IMG/VR virus record: IMGVR_UViG_3300024350_000252
Coordinates: 1-64,000 of that record
Length of the DNA stretch: 64,000 nt
Source: a virus
Reading direction: 5' to 3' (one strand)
Shown: positions 18,883-28,351 of the stretch, piece by piece
How the letters are laid out: each line of letters begins with the position of its first letter
How positions within the stretch are numbered: position 1 is the first letter of the stretch
The notes under the pieces: generated by a model
Database searches by the model: none
What the model was told of the DNA's origin: nothing
Seen by the model: only the letters and a program-made list of their open reading frames with translations
Translations under genes and position numbers: made by a program

Positions 18883-19448
18883 TGTTATTAAGAGTCTATG
18901 ATGATCTGATACCTCAACACTTACAGGATTATCTAGAGATGATCTGTTTAGGTAAGTCAGGTGATCAGCTCATACATCCCGCAGTAGATTTTAGATGTAA
19001 GTACGAAACCACAGCAAAGGAAGATGAACGATCTTATGCTCCGCTGAGTTTCGTACACATCCTTAAATCGAGCACAGCGACTTCTACTCACATGGATAAC
19101 TTCGGTCTAGTGCCCATGGCAGTTTGCCAAGAAAATAATCTTATCATAAACAGTATACCTGTAGCAAGAGTTTTTATAACATTGCCATACGATACAGAAT
19201 TAGATCATTATGCTCCGCATGTAGATTATCCTGGTGAGCATACTGTGGTAATTTACTACGTCAACGACGCAGATGGCGATACTGTGTTCTTTGATCAATC
19301 AGGTAAAAACATCATCAAACGTGTCAGCCCAAAGAAAGGAAGAGTCGTGATCTTCGATGGCCGTATACTACACGGAGGTGGTATACCTAAGAAAGGCCCT
19401 CGTTGTATCGTAAACTACGATCTACACACTTCAAATGGAAAAAGATAA
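18879..19448 (+). CDS. putative 2OG-Fe(II) oxygenase (prolyl-hydroxylase-like)
   Basis: A 189-residue protein with the iron triad HVDYPG...ILHGG (His, Asp, distal His), a VVIYYVNDADGDTVFFDQ strand typical of prolyl-4-hydroxylase-like enzymes, and PRCIVNYDL supplying the Arg. It likely hydroxylates a protein or sugar; substrate unknown. It overlaps the genes on both sides (4 nt upstream, 14 nt downstream). Confidence 0.78.
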   Translation: MMLLRVYDDLIPQHLQDYLEMICLGKSGDQLIHPAVDFRCKYETTAKEDERSYAPLSFVHILKSSTATSTHMDNFGLVPMAVCQENNLIINSIPVARVFITLPYDTELDHYAPHVDYPGEHTVVIYYVNDADGDTVFFDQSGKNIIKRVSPKKGRVVIFDGRILHGGGIPKKGPRCIVNYDLHTSNGKR

Positions 19449-19815
19449 ACTGAGAAAATTCTGCGAACATTACGAAGTTCAAATCTTGAACGATCAGAAT
19501 CGCACACAGAGATATAGGCGTCCTAATTTTTTCGCATATCCGCTCGATGCCGATGTTATCGATATCGCTTCGGAATTTTATGAAGAAAGATTGTACACAG
19601 TACAGATTCCCGAAAGCCGTTTAAAGACTCTAGTAGAAATGGAAGAAATGTTTTTCCGTGCTAGAGAACACGGACAGGGCAAAGACATGTTCGATATGCT
19701 GATGGAAAAAGAACGTGAAGAAAGAAATTTTAGGAATACAAACGAAGCTGTCAAAAAAGCCTACGAACAGTATTCCATGCTATTGAATCTAGCAGGATAT
19801 CAAAGAAAGATATGA
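19435..19815 (+). CDS. hypothetical protein with shared C-terminal motif
   Basis: A 126-residue acidic helical protein of unknown function. It ends AVKKAYEQYSMLLNLAG, the same helix motif as in the proteins at 18466 and 32625. Overlaps with both flanking oxygenase genes argue for joint expression. Confidence 0.6.
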   Translation: MEKDKLRKFCEHYEVQILNDQNRTQRYRRPNFFAYPLDADVIDIASEFYEERLYTVQIPESRLKTLVEMEEMFFRAREHGQGKDMFDMLMEKEREERNFRNTNEAVKKAYEQYSMLLNLAGYQRKI

Positions 19816-20387
19816 CTCCACAGGCTCTTTTCCCAACAGTAGTAGCTACATCTGATTTTAGCAAAGATTTAGATATTCCTGTGCTTTTAAAAATTATAGA
19901 AAGACAAAAAACTAACCCACATAGTCTAGTCGACGAATCACCTAGTAGTTATGGTACATATATCAATGTGTTAGATGACATCAAACTAGAAGGTTTGAAA
20001 AAAAGAATACAGGTAGAAGTCGACAACTATACCGAACTGCTGGGACTTAGAAAAGTAAAGATAACTGGATCGTGGTTTAATATTCTAGGACAGGGAGGTA
20101 GAGTCAATGCTCACAGACATGAGTTGAGTGTGATATCAGGTGCCTTTTATGTCAAGGCAGATCCTGGTAGTGTTGGATTAAGATTACACAGTCCGCTGGC
20201 TCCTATGCGTATGTATGAATTCGCAGAAAAGGTGAATGACATCAACAGCAATTTTTGGGTGATGCCCTGTTACACTGGACAACTGGTTTTATTTCCTAGT
20301 TGGTTAGAACATAGCACACTTCCAAACCAAACTGAATCTAGAATAACGGTCAGTTTTAACACCAAATATATCAAAGAAATAGGTTGA
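19812..20387 (+). CDS. putative 2OG-Fe(II) oxygenase
   Basis: A 191-residue protein of the same type as the one at 6196. AHRHELSVISGAFYVK contains the HxH metal site and core strand; LFPSWLEHSTLPN the distal His; SRITVSFN the Arg. N terminus ALFPTVVATSDF is typical of the phage family (PF13759-like). The TGA stop lies inside the -35 box of the following promoter. Confidence 0.78.
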   Translation: MTPQALFPTVVATSDFSKDLDIPVLLKIIERQKTNPHSLVDESPSSYGTYINVLDDIKLEGLKKRIQVEVDNYTELLGLRKVKITGSWFNILGQGGRVNAHRHELSVISGAFYVKADPGSVGLRLHSPLAPMRMYEFAEKVNDINSNFWVMPCYTGQLVLFPSWLEHSTLPNQTESRITVSFNTKYIKEIG

Positions 20388-20412
20388 CAGTATAAGTAAT
20401 TTGCTCTATAAT
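20384..20412 (+). promoter_or_regulatory. sigma70-type promoter overlapping a stop codon
   Basis: TTGACA (20384-20389) includes the stop codon of the oxygenase gene. A 17-nt spacer is followed by TATAAT (20407-20412), a perfect match. Confidence 0.88.
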
Positions 20413-20436
20413 CTAAATTAGATAAAGGACTCAAAG

Positions 20437-21252
20437 ATGCGTAACTATTGGACCTGTTCAAAATTTGCTGATTGGCTTCGTGGTACTATGAAGCCATCTG
20501 CCGAAACTTCTAAAGGTTGGGCTACTTGGAAAAAGGAAGCCAAAGCCAAGCATCCTGTCCGCTATTGGATTGCCGAAGAAGGTCTCGATTACATCCAAGA
20601 TGTTTGGATGTTTGTTCCTGATAGGATTAATGATGTCCGCTATTATATCAACAACCGTTGGATTACTCGTACTCATTGCCTCACTGCTCATGGTCGTGAT
20701 ATCAAACCTGGTAGTTGGTGTGATGTGGGTAATCGCTTTTTGCCATGTCTCTTTAATGAACTTGTTGACTTCGTCGAAATCGAACTAGCATGGTCTAATT
20801 GTCTTTGGAGCGATGAAGCACGTAAAAAGTATAGCTATCCTTGGTGGCGTCGATGGTATCGCAACTGGCGCTGTGAAGAAGCTGCCATGGAGTATCTCAA
20901 TTGGGCCAAAACATTAACCAACGCAGAGTTTTTGGACGAAGATAAGAAGCATGAAGCTGTTCCTACAGCACAAGCAGAAGCCGCAAAGGAAATCGAAATC
21001 CTTTATAAATGGTGGAAGTACGAACGTCCACAACGTCCAGATCCATATGATGTCAGCGGTTGGTCAGCTATCTGCGAACGTCGTCGTGTAAAGTATCCCG
21101 ACGAAATTTTTCCAGAAGATGAGAACAAAAAGGAAAAAGCTGAATCTCGCAAAGCACTTGACGTATTACACAAATTAGAACGCAAATACGAACAAGAAGA
21201 TGAAGCGATGATGATCCGTTTAATTAAAATCCGTCAAAGCCTATGGACTTAA
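20437..21252 (+). CDS. conserved phage protein, Trp-rich, unknown function
   Basis: A 271-residue protein very rich in Trp, Tyr and charged residues (YWTCSKFADWLRG at the N terminus; SYPWWRRWYRNWRCEE mid-way). Proteins of this style are common in large T4-like phages without assigned role. The C-terminal third is a charged helix. First gene after a consensus promoter, so likely early. It overlaps the next gene by 10 nt. Confidence 0.75.
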   Translation: MRNYWTCSKFADWLRGTMKPSAETSKGWATWKKEAKAKHPVRYWIAEEGLDYIQDVWMFVPDRINDVRYYINNRWITRTHCLTAHGRDIKPGSWCDVGNRFLPCLFNELVDFVEIELAWSNCLWSDEARKKYSYPWWRRWYRNWRCEEAAMEYLNWAKTLTNAEFLDEDKKHEAVPTAQAEAAKEIEILYKWWKYERPQRPDPYDVSGWSAICERRRVKYPDEIFPEDENKKEKAESRKALDVLHKLERKYEQEDEAMMIRLIKIRQSLWT

Positions 21253-21434
21253 CTGAAAAGAAAAAACCTTCATTCTTCAGACTTTGGGTACATCAATTTT
21301 ATATGGCCAATTGCGAAGAACATGACGTGTTCAACGAACCAAAATTAACTATGAGCCAATATTGGCAAATGTATAAATGGTTCGTTAGAAGTAAATTCAG
21401 AGACCAACAACTAAAGGTTAGAAACAATGGATGA
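21243..21434 (+). CDS. hypothetical protein, 63 residues
   Basis: Coupled to both neighbours by overlaps. Sequence is aromatic and basic (FFRLWVHQFYMANCEEHD). No domain recognised. Confidence 0.6.
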   Translation: MDLTEKKKPSFFRLWVHQFYMANCEEHDVFNEPKLTMSQYWQMYKWFVRSKFRDQQLKVRNNG

Positions 21435-21645
21435 TAAATTAGAAAATGTCTATGTTGAATATTTGAAATTCACAGACAAAATGGCTGGAGAATATTCTGC
21501 CATGGCTATCGCAGGTGTCATGATGGCACAGGCTTTGAGCATCTATAAGACTGCGTTAAAACCAGACGAGTTTGACAGCATGGTAGAAAACATCGTAAAC
21601 TGTAAAGACAAAGTGAAAACATTCGCAGGACCTATTTTACAATGA
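21427..21645 (+). CDS. hypothetical protein, 72 residues
   Basis: A small helical protein with several Met (MAIAGVMMAQALSIYKTAL), of a type repeatedly seen in T4-like phage early regions. It overlaps neighbours by 8 and 4 nt. Confidence 0.6.
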   Translation: MDDKLENVYVEYLKFTDKMAGEYSAMAIAGVMMAQALSIYKTALKPDEFDSMVENIVNCKDKVKTFAGPILQ

Positions 21646-21893
21646 CCGAAGAAAAGAAAATGAAAGTGGAATTTGCTCCCGGTGCTTTTGATGGATTCGA
21701 AGGCACACAAGAAGAACTTGACGAGTTGATCGCAGAAGTCAAAGCCATGTTCGAAGGCAAGACTCGTGAAGAAATCGAATCTATGGGTCGTCCAATGGAT
21801 GATGACCTCTTTGATGACATGAGCGAAGAAGAACAGATTCGCCTTATGAGGTCGTTAGGATTTGATGATCTACCACCGAGGAATCTACAATGA
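21642..21893 (+). CDS. hypothetical acidic protein, 83 residues
   Basis: Highly acidic (FEGTQEELDELIAEVKAMFE; DDDLFDDMSEEEQ). Short acidic phage proteins often mimic DNA or bind host enzymes, but nothing specific is visible. Coupled by ATGA overlaps. Confidence 0.6.
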   Translation: MTEEKKMKVEFAPGAFDGFEGTQEELDELIAEVKAMFEGKTREEIESMGRPMDDDLFDDMSEEEQIRLMRSLGFDDLPPRNLQ

Positions 21894-22363
21894 AAGCACA
21901 AAAGCCAGCTGAAGGTATTTTGATCAACAGAGATTACGGTGATGCTAAAAACTACACCGTAACCTGCGAGTGCGGGGACAGCGATCATTCTCATCACATC
22001 TGGGTTGAATCCGAAGATACTGGCGTCACTGTTCATACTCATACAGAACAAACTACCGATTACTGGTCACAAAAATTAGAAACTCGTTATGATATCAATA
22101 ACGAAATCTATCAGAATATACATTGGTTCTTCGTTGGACTGTTTAATGATTGGTATCGTCGATTTAAACTAGTATGGCAAGTATTGACTAAAGGTCATAT
22201 CAAATATCAGGCTACTATCATCATGACTGAACAACAGGCATTGAACTACGCAGAAACACTTAAATCTGCTGTAGCAGATGTAAAAGAATTTAAAAAACAA
22301 AGACAATCTAAAAAGGAAAACGTTGAAGCTGTAAGAGCAGCTAGCGAACAAGATTGCGTCTGA
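21890..22363 (+). CDS. hypothetical phage protein
   Basis: A 157-residue protein. The N-terminal half is beta-rich with CECGDSDHSHHIWVE, a possible metal site of Cys and His. The C-terminal half is a lysine-rich helix. Unknown role. The start overlaps the previous stop. Confidence 0.6.
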   Translation: MKAQKPAEGILINRDYGDAKNYTVTCECGDSDHSHHIWVESEDTGVTVHTHTEQTTDYWSQKLETRYDINNEIYQNIHWFFVGLFNDWYRRFKLVWQVLTKGHIKYQATIIMTEQQALNYAETLKSAVADVKEFKKQRQSKKENVEAVRAASEQDCV

Positions 22364-22365
22364 TC

Positions 22366-22890
22366 ATGAGTGACCCAAGCAAGAGCCCGCATAGGCATAC
22401 CTTCCAAAAAGATGGTTATATCAAACGTATGGAAGAAAAGGGAGAAAAGCCTAACGAAGCTTATCTAGATTACTTCCAACAAATCTTAGAAGATCATAAG
22501 CACAAGTTTGACGATCCAGAAAGCCGTGTCAACAACATGGAATACGATCTCCTAACCACTGATTGGATTTTAGAAAAAGCTCGTGCTAGCGAAACTTATT
22601 CTCAAAATCTTTATGCTGCCATGTGTAATAATGATTTCCAAAAACTAGATGTACTGCCAATCCTAAAAGAACAGTCTTGGAGTTGCTCATGGAGGTATGC
22701 GGGCGGCATCATCGCAGACATGCGACAGCAAGGAGATTACATTGACTGGTACTGTTCTGGTATCGGTGATGGTCTGGGTAATGGTGACGAAGATGGCACA
22801 AAAGGATATGTGGCAGAAAGCGTAGTAACTGATGAAATCAAGGAGGATCTGAAAAAGCTAGGATGGGTTGTCCTAGATAACGATGACTGA
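22366..22890 (+). CDS. hypothetical phage protein
   Basis: A 174-residue acidic protein (MSDPSKSPHRHTFQ start). The central DLLTTDWILEKARASETYSQ is helical and a YIDWYCSGIGDGLGNGDEDG loop follows. The ATG at 22366 is chosen over a TTG four codons upstream. No family known. Confidence 0.6.
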   Translation: MSDPSKSPHRHTFQKDGYIKRMEEKGEKPNEAYLDYFQQILEDHKHKFDDPESRVNNMEYDLLTTDWILEKARASETYSQNLYAAMCNNDFQKLDVLPILKEQSWSCSWRYAGGIIADMRQQGDYIDWYCSGIGDGLGNGDEDGTKGYVAESVVTDEIKEDLKKLGWVVLDNDD

Positions 22891-23218
22891 TATGATTATC
22901 GACGACGGTTACAGAAAGCATGTGTTGGAAAGATTGCGAGCCAACATTAAAGCTATAAGAAATATCGCAGAAGATTCCCTAGAGGGAGAACTATTGATAG
23001 GCATTTATGCTGTAGGAGATGTCATCCAAGCTGGAAGTTTTGATGAATCTAGCGAAGTAGAATTGCTATTTCATATCGATGGTGATGGTGAAATGGACCC
23101 TTATCTCTCAGATCAACTTCAAATTGATTTGGAATTAAATCCAGTCAGTGATTTGGAAAGCATCAAAGCTATCGTTTGGAGAGGTCCTATCGAAGAAGAT
23201 ACAGTGAGGTTGTATTGA
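22883..23218 (+). CDS. hypothetical acidic protein, 111 residues
   Basis: It has a helical N terminus (YRKHVLERLRANIKAIRNIA) and an acidic beta-rich remainder (VELLFHIDGDGEMD). It overlaps the previous gene by 8 nt and the next by 4 nt. Confidence 0.6.
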   Translation: MTDMIIDDGYRKHVLERLRANIKAIRNIAEDSLEGELLIGIYAVGDVIQAGSFDESSEVELLFHIDGDGEMDPYLSDQLQIDLELNPVSDLESIKAIVWRGPIEEDTVRLY

Positions 23219-23370
23219 AATTTTGGAGACTTTGGGCTAAAGCATTAGGTGAAAAATCGGGCAAGACAGACAAAGAAGCCGATATAGTAGCCTTGATTAG
23301 GACTTTAATAATATTATGCTATATAATTACCAATGCTTTTATCATAGCAGGGGTCATACGCCATTGGTAG
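23215..23370 (+). CDS. small membrane protein with TTG start
   Basis: A 51-residue protein (LKFWRLWAKALGEKSG start, transmembrane segment near residues 23-45 with TLIILCYIITNAFII). The TTG at 23215 overlaps the previous stop (TTGA) and has GTGAGG upstream, while the open frame before it is only a shadow of the previous gene. A T4-like phage membrane peptide, role unknown. Confidence 0.6.
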   Translation: MKFWRLWAKALGEKSGKTDKEADIVALIRTLIILCYIITNAFIIAGVIRHW

Positions 23371-23373
23371 TGG

Positions 23374-23402
23374 TTGACAGCACTATCATTTGAGCATATA
23401 AT
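23374..23402 (+). promoter_or_regulatory. sigma70-type promoter
   Basis: TTGACA (23374-23379), 17-nt spacer, TATAAT (23397-23402): both boxes perfect. Confidence 0.9.
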
Positions 23403-23436
23403 AATAGTATTGTTAAACACAGCATAGGAGCAATAG

Positions 23437-24645
23437 ATGGCCGTTACTAAAGCCAAACCCAAAAAAGTTGTCGTATCAGCCGGCACACGTCGAGGTGCCA
23501 ATCCTGATCCAAAGTGGACCGATTGGGAAAAGATGACTGGCGAACAGTATCACCGTTTTCGCCGTAACGCTGTAGCCTATTACTATGCCGAATACAAGAC
23601 CGCAGATCTTCTTCCTGATCTGTATGCGTGGATGAAAGAAAACAAATACTCGTCAGAAGATATCCGTATGGCAAAAGCAGCCAATGGATTCAATCTAACA
23701 CAGGCTGCTATAATCGCTCGTTGTCTGCGTACTGGTATGCCAGACTTCAACGAGAAAGAAGCCAAGCATTGGGAAGAACTTCCAGGCACCATGGGCGAAC
23801 TTAAACCTGTAACTATTTTTCTCCGGGAGCGTATCGCAGATGCTATTGAACGCGGTCGTGACGTCAAAGAACCCGAAGAAGAAAAGAAAGAAGTTTCTAC
23901 TGCGCCTCAGCCTAGCATCCAAGATCGATTGCGTGAAGCTGCGTTTAAGATGACCGAGGAAATCGAAGATGCTCACGAAAGCTTCTTGATGGATCCTGAA
24001 GGGTTTGACCCCAAGGCTATCAAGATCGTTAACCTACTCAAGGGCAAAGAGTGTAAAGGTGCTCATGCTCGTGTGATCAAAGAAATCTATCAACGCCCGT
24101 TCGACGAAGTCGTTGAAGCTATGGCAGGCAAAGACGAGCAGCTGAAAGAAGGATATGCTTGGTTAGGCAAAAAGAATATCAAGAAGCTTCATGATTTTTA
24201 CCAAGAGATCATCAGTGCTTGTGATATGCTACAGCAAGAAGGCAAAGTCAATCGCAAGCCACGTGTCAAGAAGGCTGTGCCTAAGGACAAGTTGGTCGCT
24301 AAGATGAAGTACAAAAAGACTGACGACCAGCTCAAACTAGTGTCTATCAATCCTGCGGATATCATTGGTAGTCAAGAAGTTTGGGTGTTCAACACCAAGA
24401 CTCGCAAGTTGGGCAAATATGTAGCGGCAGCTTACAATGATCTGCGTGTCAAAGGTACGACCATCATCGGGTTCGATGAGAACAAGAGCGTACAAAAAAC
24501 TCTGCGTAAACCCGAAGAACAGTTGAAAGAGTTTAAGGCAGCAGGCAAGGTAGCACTGCGCAAGTTCTTGGAAGATATCAAGGCTGTGGACATCAAGCTC
24601 AACGGACGTATCAACGAAGACACTATCCTGCTTAAGGTAGCTTAA
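23437..24645 (+). CDS. large conserved phage protein, unknown function
   Basis: A 402-residue charged, mostly helical protein; basic at both ends, acidic in the middle (KEPEEEKKEV). Segment YHRFRRNAVAYYYAEYKTADL and a C-terminal beta part (EVWVFNTKTRKLGKYVAA) with GFDENKSVQKTLRKP. It follows a consensus promoter as a single gene, and its stop codon overlaps that of the convergent fibre gene (shared TTAA). Product likely abundant; role unknown. Confidence 0.75.
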   Translation: MAVTKAKPKKVVVSAGTRRGANPDPKWTDWEKMTGEQYHRFRRNAVAYYYAEYKTADLLPDLYAWMKENKYSSEDIRMAKAANGFNLTQAAIIARCLRTGMPDFNEKEAKHWEELPGTMGELKPVTIFLRERIADAIERGRDVKEPEEEKKEVSTAPQPSIQDRLREAAFKMTEEIEDAHESFLMDPEGFDPKAIKIVNLLKGKECKGAHARVIKEIYQRPFDEVVEAMAGKDEQLKEGYAWLGKKNIKKLHDFYQEIISACDMLQQEGKVNRKPRVKKAVPKDKLVAKMKYKKTDDQLKLVSINPADIIGSQEVWVFNTKTRKLGKYVAAAYNDLRVKGTTIIGFDENKSVQKTLRKPEEQLKEFKAAGKVALRKFLEDIKAVDIKLNGRINEDTILLKVA

Positions 24646-27600
24646 ACTGCTGAACCAGCTATGGTGCCGTTGGCATTAAACACGGTAACCATAGCTGTAC
24701 CACTAGTGGCTGCTAGAGTTATTGTACTAGCACTGACTTGACCTACAGCATTGGCTCCTACAAAACTTCCTGCCATCGCTACGTTGGCAAAACCAGAAGC
24801 AGTAGTGCTAGCTGTAATCGTGATAGCCTTAGTAGCTGCGTTAGTATTTCTTAGATAGATCCTGACTTCTCTACCGGCTGTAAGATTACTGATATTGATA
24901 GTTCTTGCTGTACCAGATGCGCTCTGGACATAAGCATAGAAAGTCGTTGTCGAAGCATCAACCGTAGCATCGGCATCAGAAGTCGAACTAGAATTGCCAT
25001 AAGTTGGTGAAACTAATGTTGGGTTTGATCCCAATACAACGTTGCCGGTACCTGTTGTTGACAACACACTGAGGGTGCCATCACCACCTGAAGTAGTTAC
25101 GATACCATTCGAAGTCAAACTACCAAGTTTCTTGTTAGTTAGACTTTCTGATCCTGCTAGTGTGGCCAATGTACCCGTAGTTGGCAGTGTTACACTTGTA
25201 GATGCTGTAGTCGTTAAGGTAAGAGCAAAATTACCAGATGTAGTTAGATTATTGGCAATATCGATATTGCCAGCTAGTTTAACTGTTCGAGCAGCATTTA
25301 CGACATCTAGTGTCAATGTCCTACCTGCGGTTAACGCTGTCGAACTAGTCGCAGCTATCGTTAGATCAAAAGCAGCACTAGTATCGCGTAAGGCAAACGT
25401 TCCTACATTCGTGATGCTAGTTGAAGTGCCGCTGATAGTAGGACTGGTTCCGAGAACAACACTACCGCTACCTGTGGTTGCTGTTACACTTAATGTACCA
25501 TCTCCGCCAGATGTAGTCACAATACCGTTTGAAGTTAGGCTTCCTAGTTTCTTGTTTGTAAGACTTTCAGATCCTGCTAGTGTGGCTAGGGTGCCAGTTG
25601 TAGGCAATGTGACGTTTGTAGTGTTTGTTGTTGTCAGTGTAAGAGCAAAGTTTCCACTAGTTGTAAGAGCGTTAGCAGTTGTTAGGTTTCCGCCTAAATC
25701 AATATTGCCGTTTAATTTAACTGTGCGGTCGGCATTAATAACGTCAACTGTTAGAGAACGTCCTGCCGTTAACGCTGTAGAACTTGTAGGAATAACTGAT
25801 AAGTCAAACGCAGCACTTGTATCTTTTACTTTTAGTGTAGTGAAACGACCTGCTGCCGCGGTCGTTACACCAATGCTCATATTATTGATTGTACCAGCTG
25901 TGGCAGGATTTACTGTCACAGTACCTGTGCCTGTGGGACTAAATGTCACATTTAAATTTGCTGGACTTGCTGTCAATGCGTTATTAACAGTTGTTGTACC
26001 TGTAGCAGCACCGATGCTTACTGTAGTGGCTGCTCCAAAGGCATTAACTGTTGTCGCTGTGGTATTCAACAGATTAAACGAAGTTTGGTCTGTGGTTATA
26101 TCACCACCTTTGACCTGTAGATCAAGGTCTACTACAAGATTGTTATTGATATTTGTCGTACCACTAGAATTTCCAATCTCTATAGTCGTTCCAACTGTAG
26201 CAAGATTAACTGTTGACGCTGCGCCAAAGGCATTGATCGTAGTAGCATCAGTGTTCAACAAATTGAATGTAAGTGCGTTAGTGGTTAGATCGCCACCTTT
26301 GATCTGTAGATCTTGGTTGATCACTACATCACTTCTAAATGTAGTTGTACCGCCAGCTGTTGAGAACGTCAATGTAGTGGCTGCGCCAAATGCCTGGACT
26401 GTTGTTGCTGTGCCATCGATTAAATTAAACGAAGTTTGGTTAGTGGTTATATCGCCACCTTTAACCTGTAGATCACCATTTATAACAACGTTGTCATTTT
26501 TGATCGTTAATGTTCCTGCTCCTCCCGACGCACCAATGTCAATCGTAGTAGCTGCGCCAAACAGGTTTCCAGTCACTGCATTAGTATTAAACACAGACAC
26601 TGTGCCTGTCGATGTTGTCGTGATAGATGGCGATGAACCATTTAGATTCAATGATGTAGCATTCGTTCCGGTAATTGTAGGATTGCCAATAGTCAGCGTT
26701 CCGCTGTTGGCTCCTATGTTAACTGCCGTAGCCGCTCCAAATAGATTACCGGTAAGAGCATTAGTATTGAATACTGAAGCAGTACCTGTGCTAGTAGTAC
26801 TGACACTAGGATTTGCTCCGTTCATATTGAACGTGCTCAGGTTAGGAGTGGTCAGTGTAGGATTGTTGATATTGAAAGTGCCTGTTGCTGCTCCCATCGT
26901 TATGGTAGTAGCAGAACCACCTATATTCAATGTAGTAGCTGTAGTATTGATCAGATTAAACGAAGTCTGATCGGTCTTTAATGTAGTAGCTCTTAGCTCT
27001 AAAGCACCTGTTCCGTTTAGATCTATAACTATATCATCATTGGAATTAGTACCTATGATGTTATTTTCAAAAATCCTTAGACCATTAGTGTCAACACGAC
27101 TGTTAAGATAGATAGTGCCGCCACTGCTGCCCAATGTCAGTGTCTGATTGTCAGTGTCGGTGGTCAACATGGTAACACCAGTTACAGGCGCAGGATTGAA
27201 TGAAACTCTTATCCTATAACTAACATTGCCAGTATTGCCAGTCCAATCAATGATTATCCTATAATTTACTGCTCCATTATAAACTTCTGAATATATGTTA
27301 CTGATTTGATAACTTTGTAAAGCCACCACACCGCTGGCGCTGTCTAGATTTGACCAAATCAATGTGCTAGGATCTTGCCTTTGTAGTACGACAGATCCTG
27401 ATACTATACTATCTAATACTTTATAAACAGCGGTATAATCTAGCATACCGTCACCGGCTGCTGTGAAGTTGATAGTAACAGTCCTAGCAGCCGACGAGCT
27501 TTGTGTTTCATCGGGACTGAGCAATAGTGGATTGCCAATGGTACCAGTACCTGTAACGTTGTCACCAGCACTGATTGTGATACCAGATAGCCCGCCGTCG

Positions 27601-28331
27601 CTGCTTTCGATATCAGCGACTACTAAATTTTTTACATAAATGGTATTGCTGGTTATGTTGCCTCTAGTAGTCACAGACTGTAGATTGTCAGTTTCTGTAA
27701 CACCGAAACTTTCGAATTTTAATTCTTGTGGGCCGCCGCGTGTGATAGAAATACCACGCACAGGAGTTATAGTGATGCTTTGATTAGCACCTGCTGTGCT
27801 GCTAAGGTTGATATCTGTAGTTGCTAAAGGAACAGTCATGCTGTATTCAGCAGAGTTAATGTTCACAGATCCTGTATCTTGATCGATACCGTTGACAAAC
27901 ATACCAGCACCTAAAGTTATGTTTAGGCTGTCTCTGACACTTTTGGCTTCCAGGGTAGATCCAACAACAGGCAGTGTAGGATGGAAAAATCTCACAGTCC
28001 TAAAGGTGTCTATATAGGCTGTATCATAAGGAAAAGTATAATCAGCTACTAGCAAATGATTCGACCCAGATCCAACTGACAGCAGATCTATAGGAACGAT
28101 TTCCCTAGCATTTTGCTCAGTGGTTGCCAGTTTAAATGTGTTGGCTGTGAGATAGATAATGTAATACTTGTGTCCGTCTACTAATCCGCCTATACTGGTT
28201 CCGCCACCGTTATAATATATAACACCTTGATAATTATTGAATCCGTGGCTGTTCTTTGTAATTACGTCTGTACCAATGTTAACCGCTGTAGCAGGGTTAA
28301 ACGTTATCGGGCTAGTTGAAATCGCTGGCAT
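24642..28331 (-). CDS. repetitive tail-fibre-like structural protein
   Basis: A 1229-residue protein on the minus strand, rich in Thr, Ala, Gly, Asn and Val. About six repeats of a FNLLNTTATTVNAFGAATTV-type strand unit occupy the middle, suggesting a long beta-solenoid shaft. Two ~140-residue repeats with TLATLAGSESLTNKKL follow. The N-terminal ~90 residues (SPITFNPATAVNI...YYNGGGTSI) recur inside the 2510-residue protein at 36675. Probable fibre or adhesin reading host surface. ATG at 28331 with AGGA upstream and an AATAAATA box on the minus strand. Confidence 0.8.
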   Translation of the reverse strand: MPAISTSPITFNPATAVNIGTDVITKNSHGFNNYQGVIYYNGGGTSIGGLVDGHKYYIIYLTANTFKLATTEQNAREIVPIDLLSVGSGSNHLLVADYTFPYDTAYIDTFRTVRFFHPTLPVVGSTLEAKSVRDSLNITLGAGMFVNGIDQDTGSVNINSAEYSMTVPLATTDINLSSTAGANQSITITPVRGISITRGGPQELKFESFGVTETDNLQSVTTRGNITSNTIYVKNLVVADIESSDGGLSGITISAGDNVTGTGTIGNPLLLSPDETQSSSAARTVTINFTAAGDGMLDYTAVYKVLDSIVSGSVVLQRQDPSTLIWSNLDSASGVVALQSYQISNIYSEVYNGAVNYRIIIDWTGNTGNVSYRIRVSFNPAPVTGVTMLTTDTDNQTLTLGSSGGTIYLNSRVDTNGLRIFENNIIGTNSNDDIVIDLNGTGALELRATTLKTDQTSFNLINTTATTLNIGGSATTITMGAATGTFNINNPTLTTPNLSTFNMNGANPSVSTTSTGTASVFNTNALTGNLFGAATAVNIGANSGTLTIGNPTITGTNATSLNLNGSSPSITTTSTGTVSVFNTNAVTGNLFGAATTIDIGASGGAGTLTIKNDNVVINGDLQVKGGDITTNQTSFNLIDGTATTVQAFGAATTLTFSTAGGTTTFRSDVVINQDLQIKGGDLTTNALTFNLLNTDATTINAFGAASTVNLATVGTTIEIGNSSGTTNINNNLVVDLDLQVKGGDITTDQTSFNLLNTTATTVNAFGAATTVSIGAATGTTTVNNALTASPANLNVTFSPTGTGTVTVNPATAGTINNMSIGVTTAAAGRFTTLKVKDTSAAFDLSVIPTSSTALTAGRSLTVDVINADRTVKLNGNIDLGGNLTTANALTTSGNFALTLTTTNTTNVTLPTTGTLATLAGSESLTNKKLGSLTSNGIVTTSGGDGTLSVTATTGSGSVVLGTSPTISGTSTSITNVGTFALRDTSAAFDLTIAATSSTALTAGRTLTLDVVNAARTVKLAGNIDIANNLTTSGNFALTLTTTASTSVTLPTTGTLATLAGSESLTNKKLGSLTSNGIVTTSGGDGTLSVLSTTGTGNVVLGSNPTLVSPTYGNSSSTSDADATVDASTTTFYAYVQSASGTARTINISNLTAGREVRIYLRNTNAATKAITITASTTASGFANVAMAGSFVGANAVGQVSASTITLAATSGTAMVTVFNANGTIAGSAV
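24990..25830 (-). repeat. two ~140-residue direct repeats within fibre gene
   Basis: Units of about 24990-25389 and 25390-25830 encode near-identical blocks starting DTSAAFDL and containing LPTTGTLATLAGSESL and TSNGIVTTSGGDGTL. The DNA copies differ at many third positions, so the duplication is old or selected at protein level. Confidence 0.75.
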
Positions 28332-28351
28332 TATCCTGTCCTTTTACCAAG

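Noticed and set aside
24990-25830. CRISPR-like or tandem DNA repeat array
   Set aside because: The repeats are ~140-codon protein repeats within a coding frame with third-position differences; no short direct repeats with unique spacers are visible in the window.
25042-26970. 642-residue open frame on the plus strand
   Set aside because: It is antisense to the repetitive fibre gene; its Val/Pro/Ala-rich low-complexity product mirrors the Thr/Asn codons of the real gene, and it has no RBS or domain.
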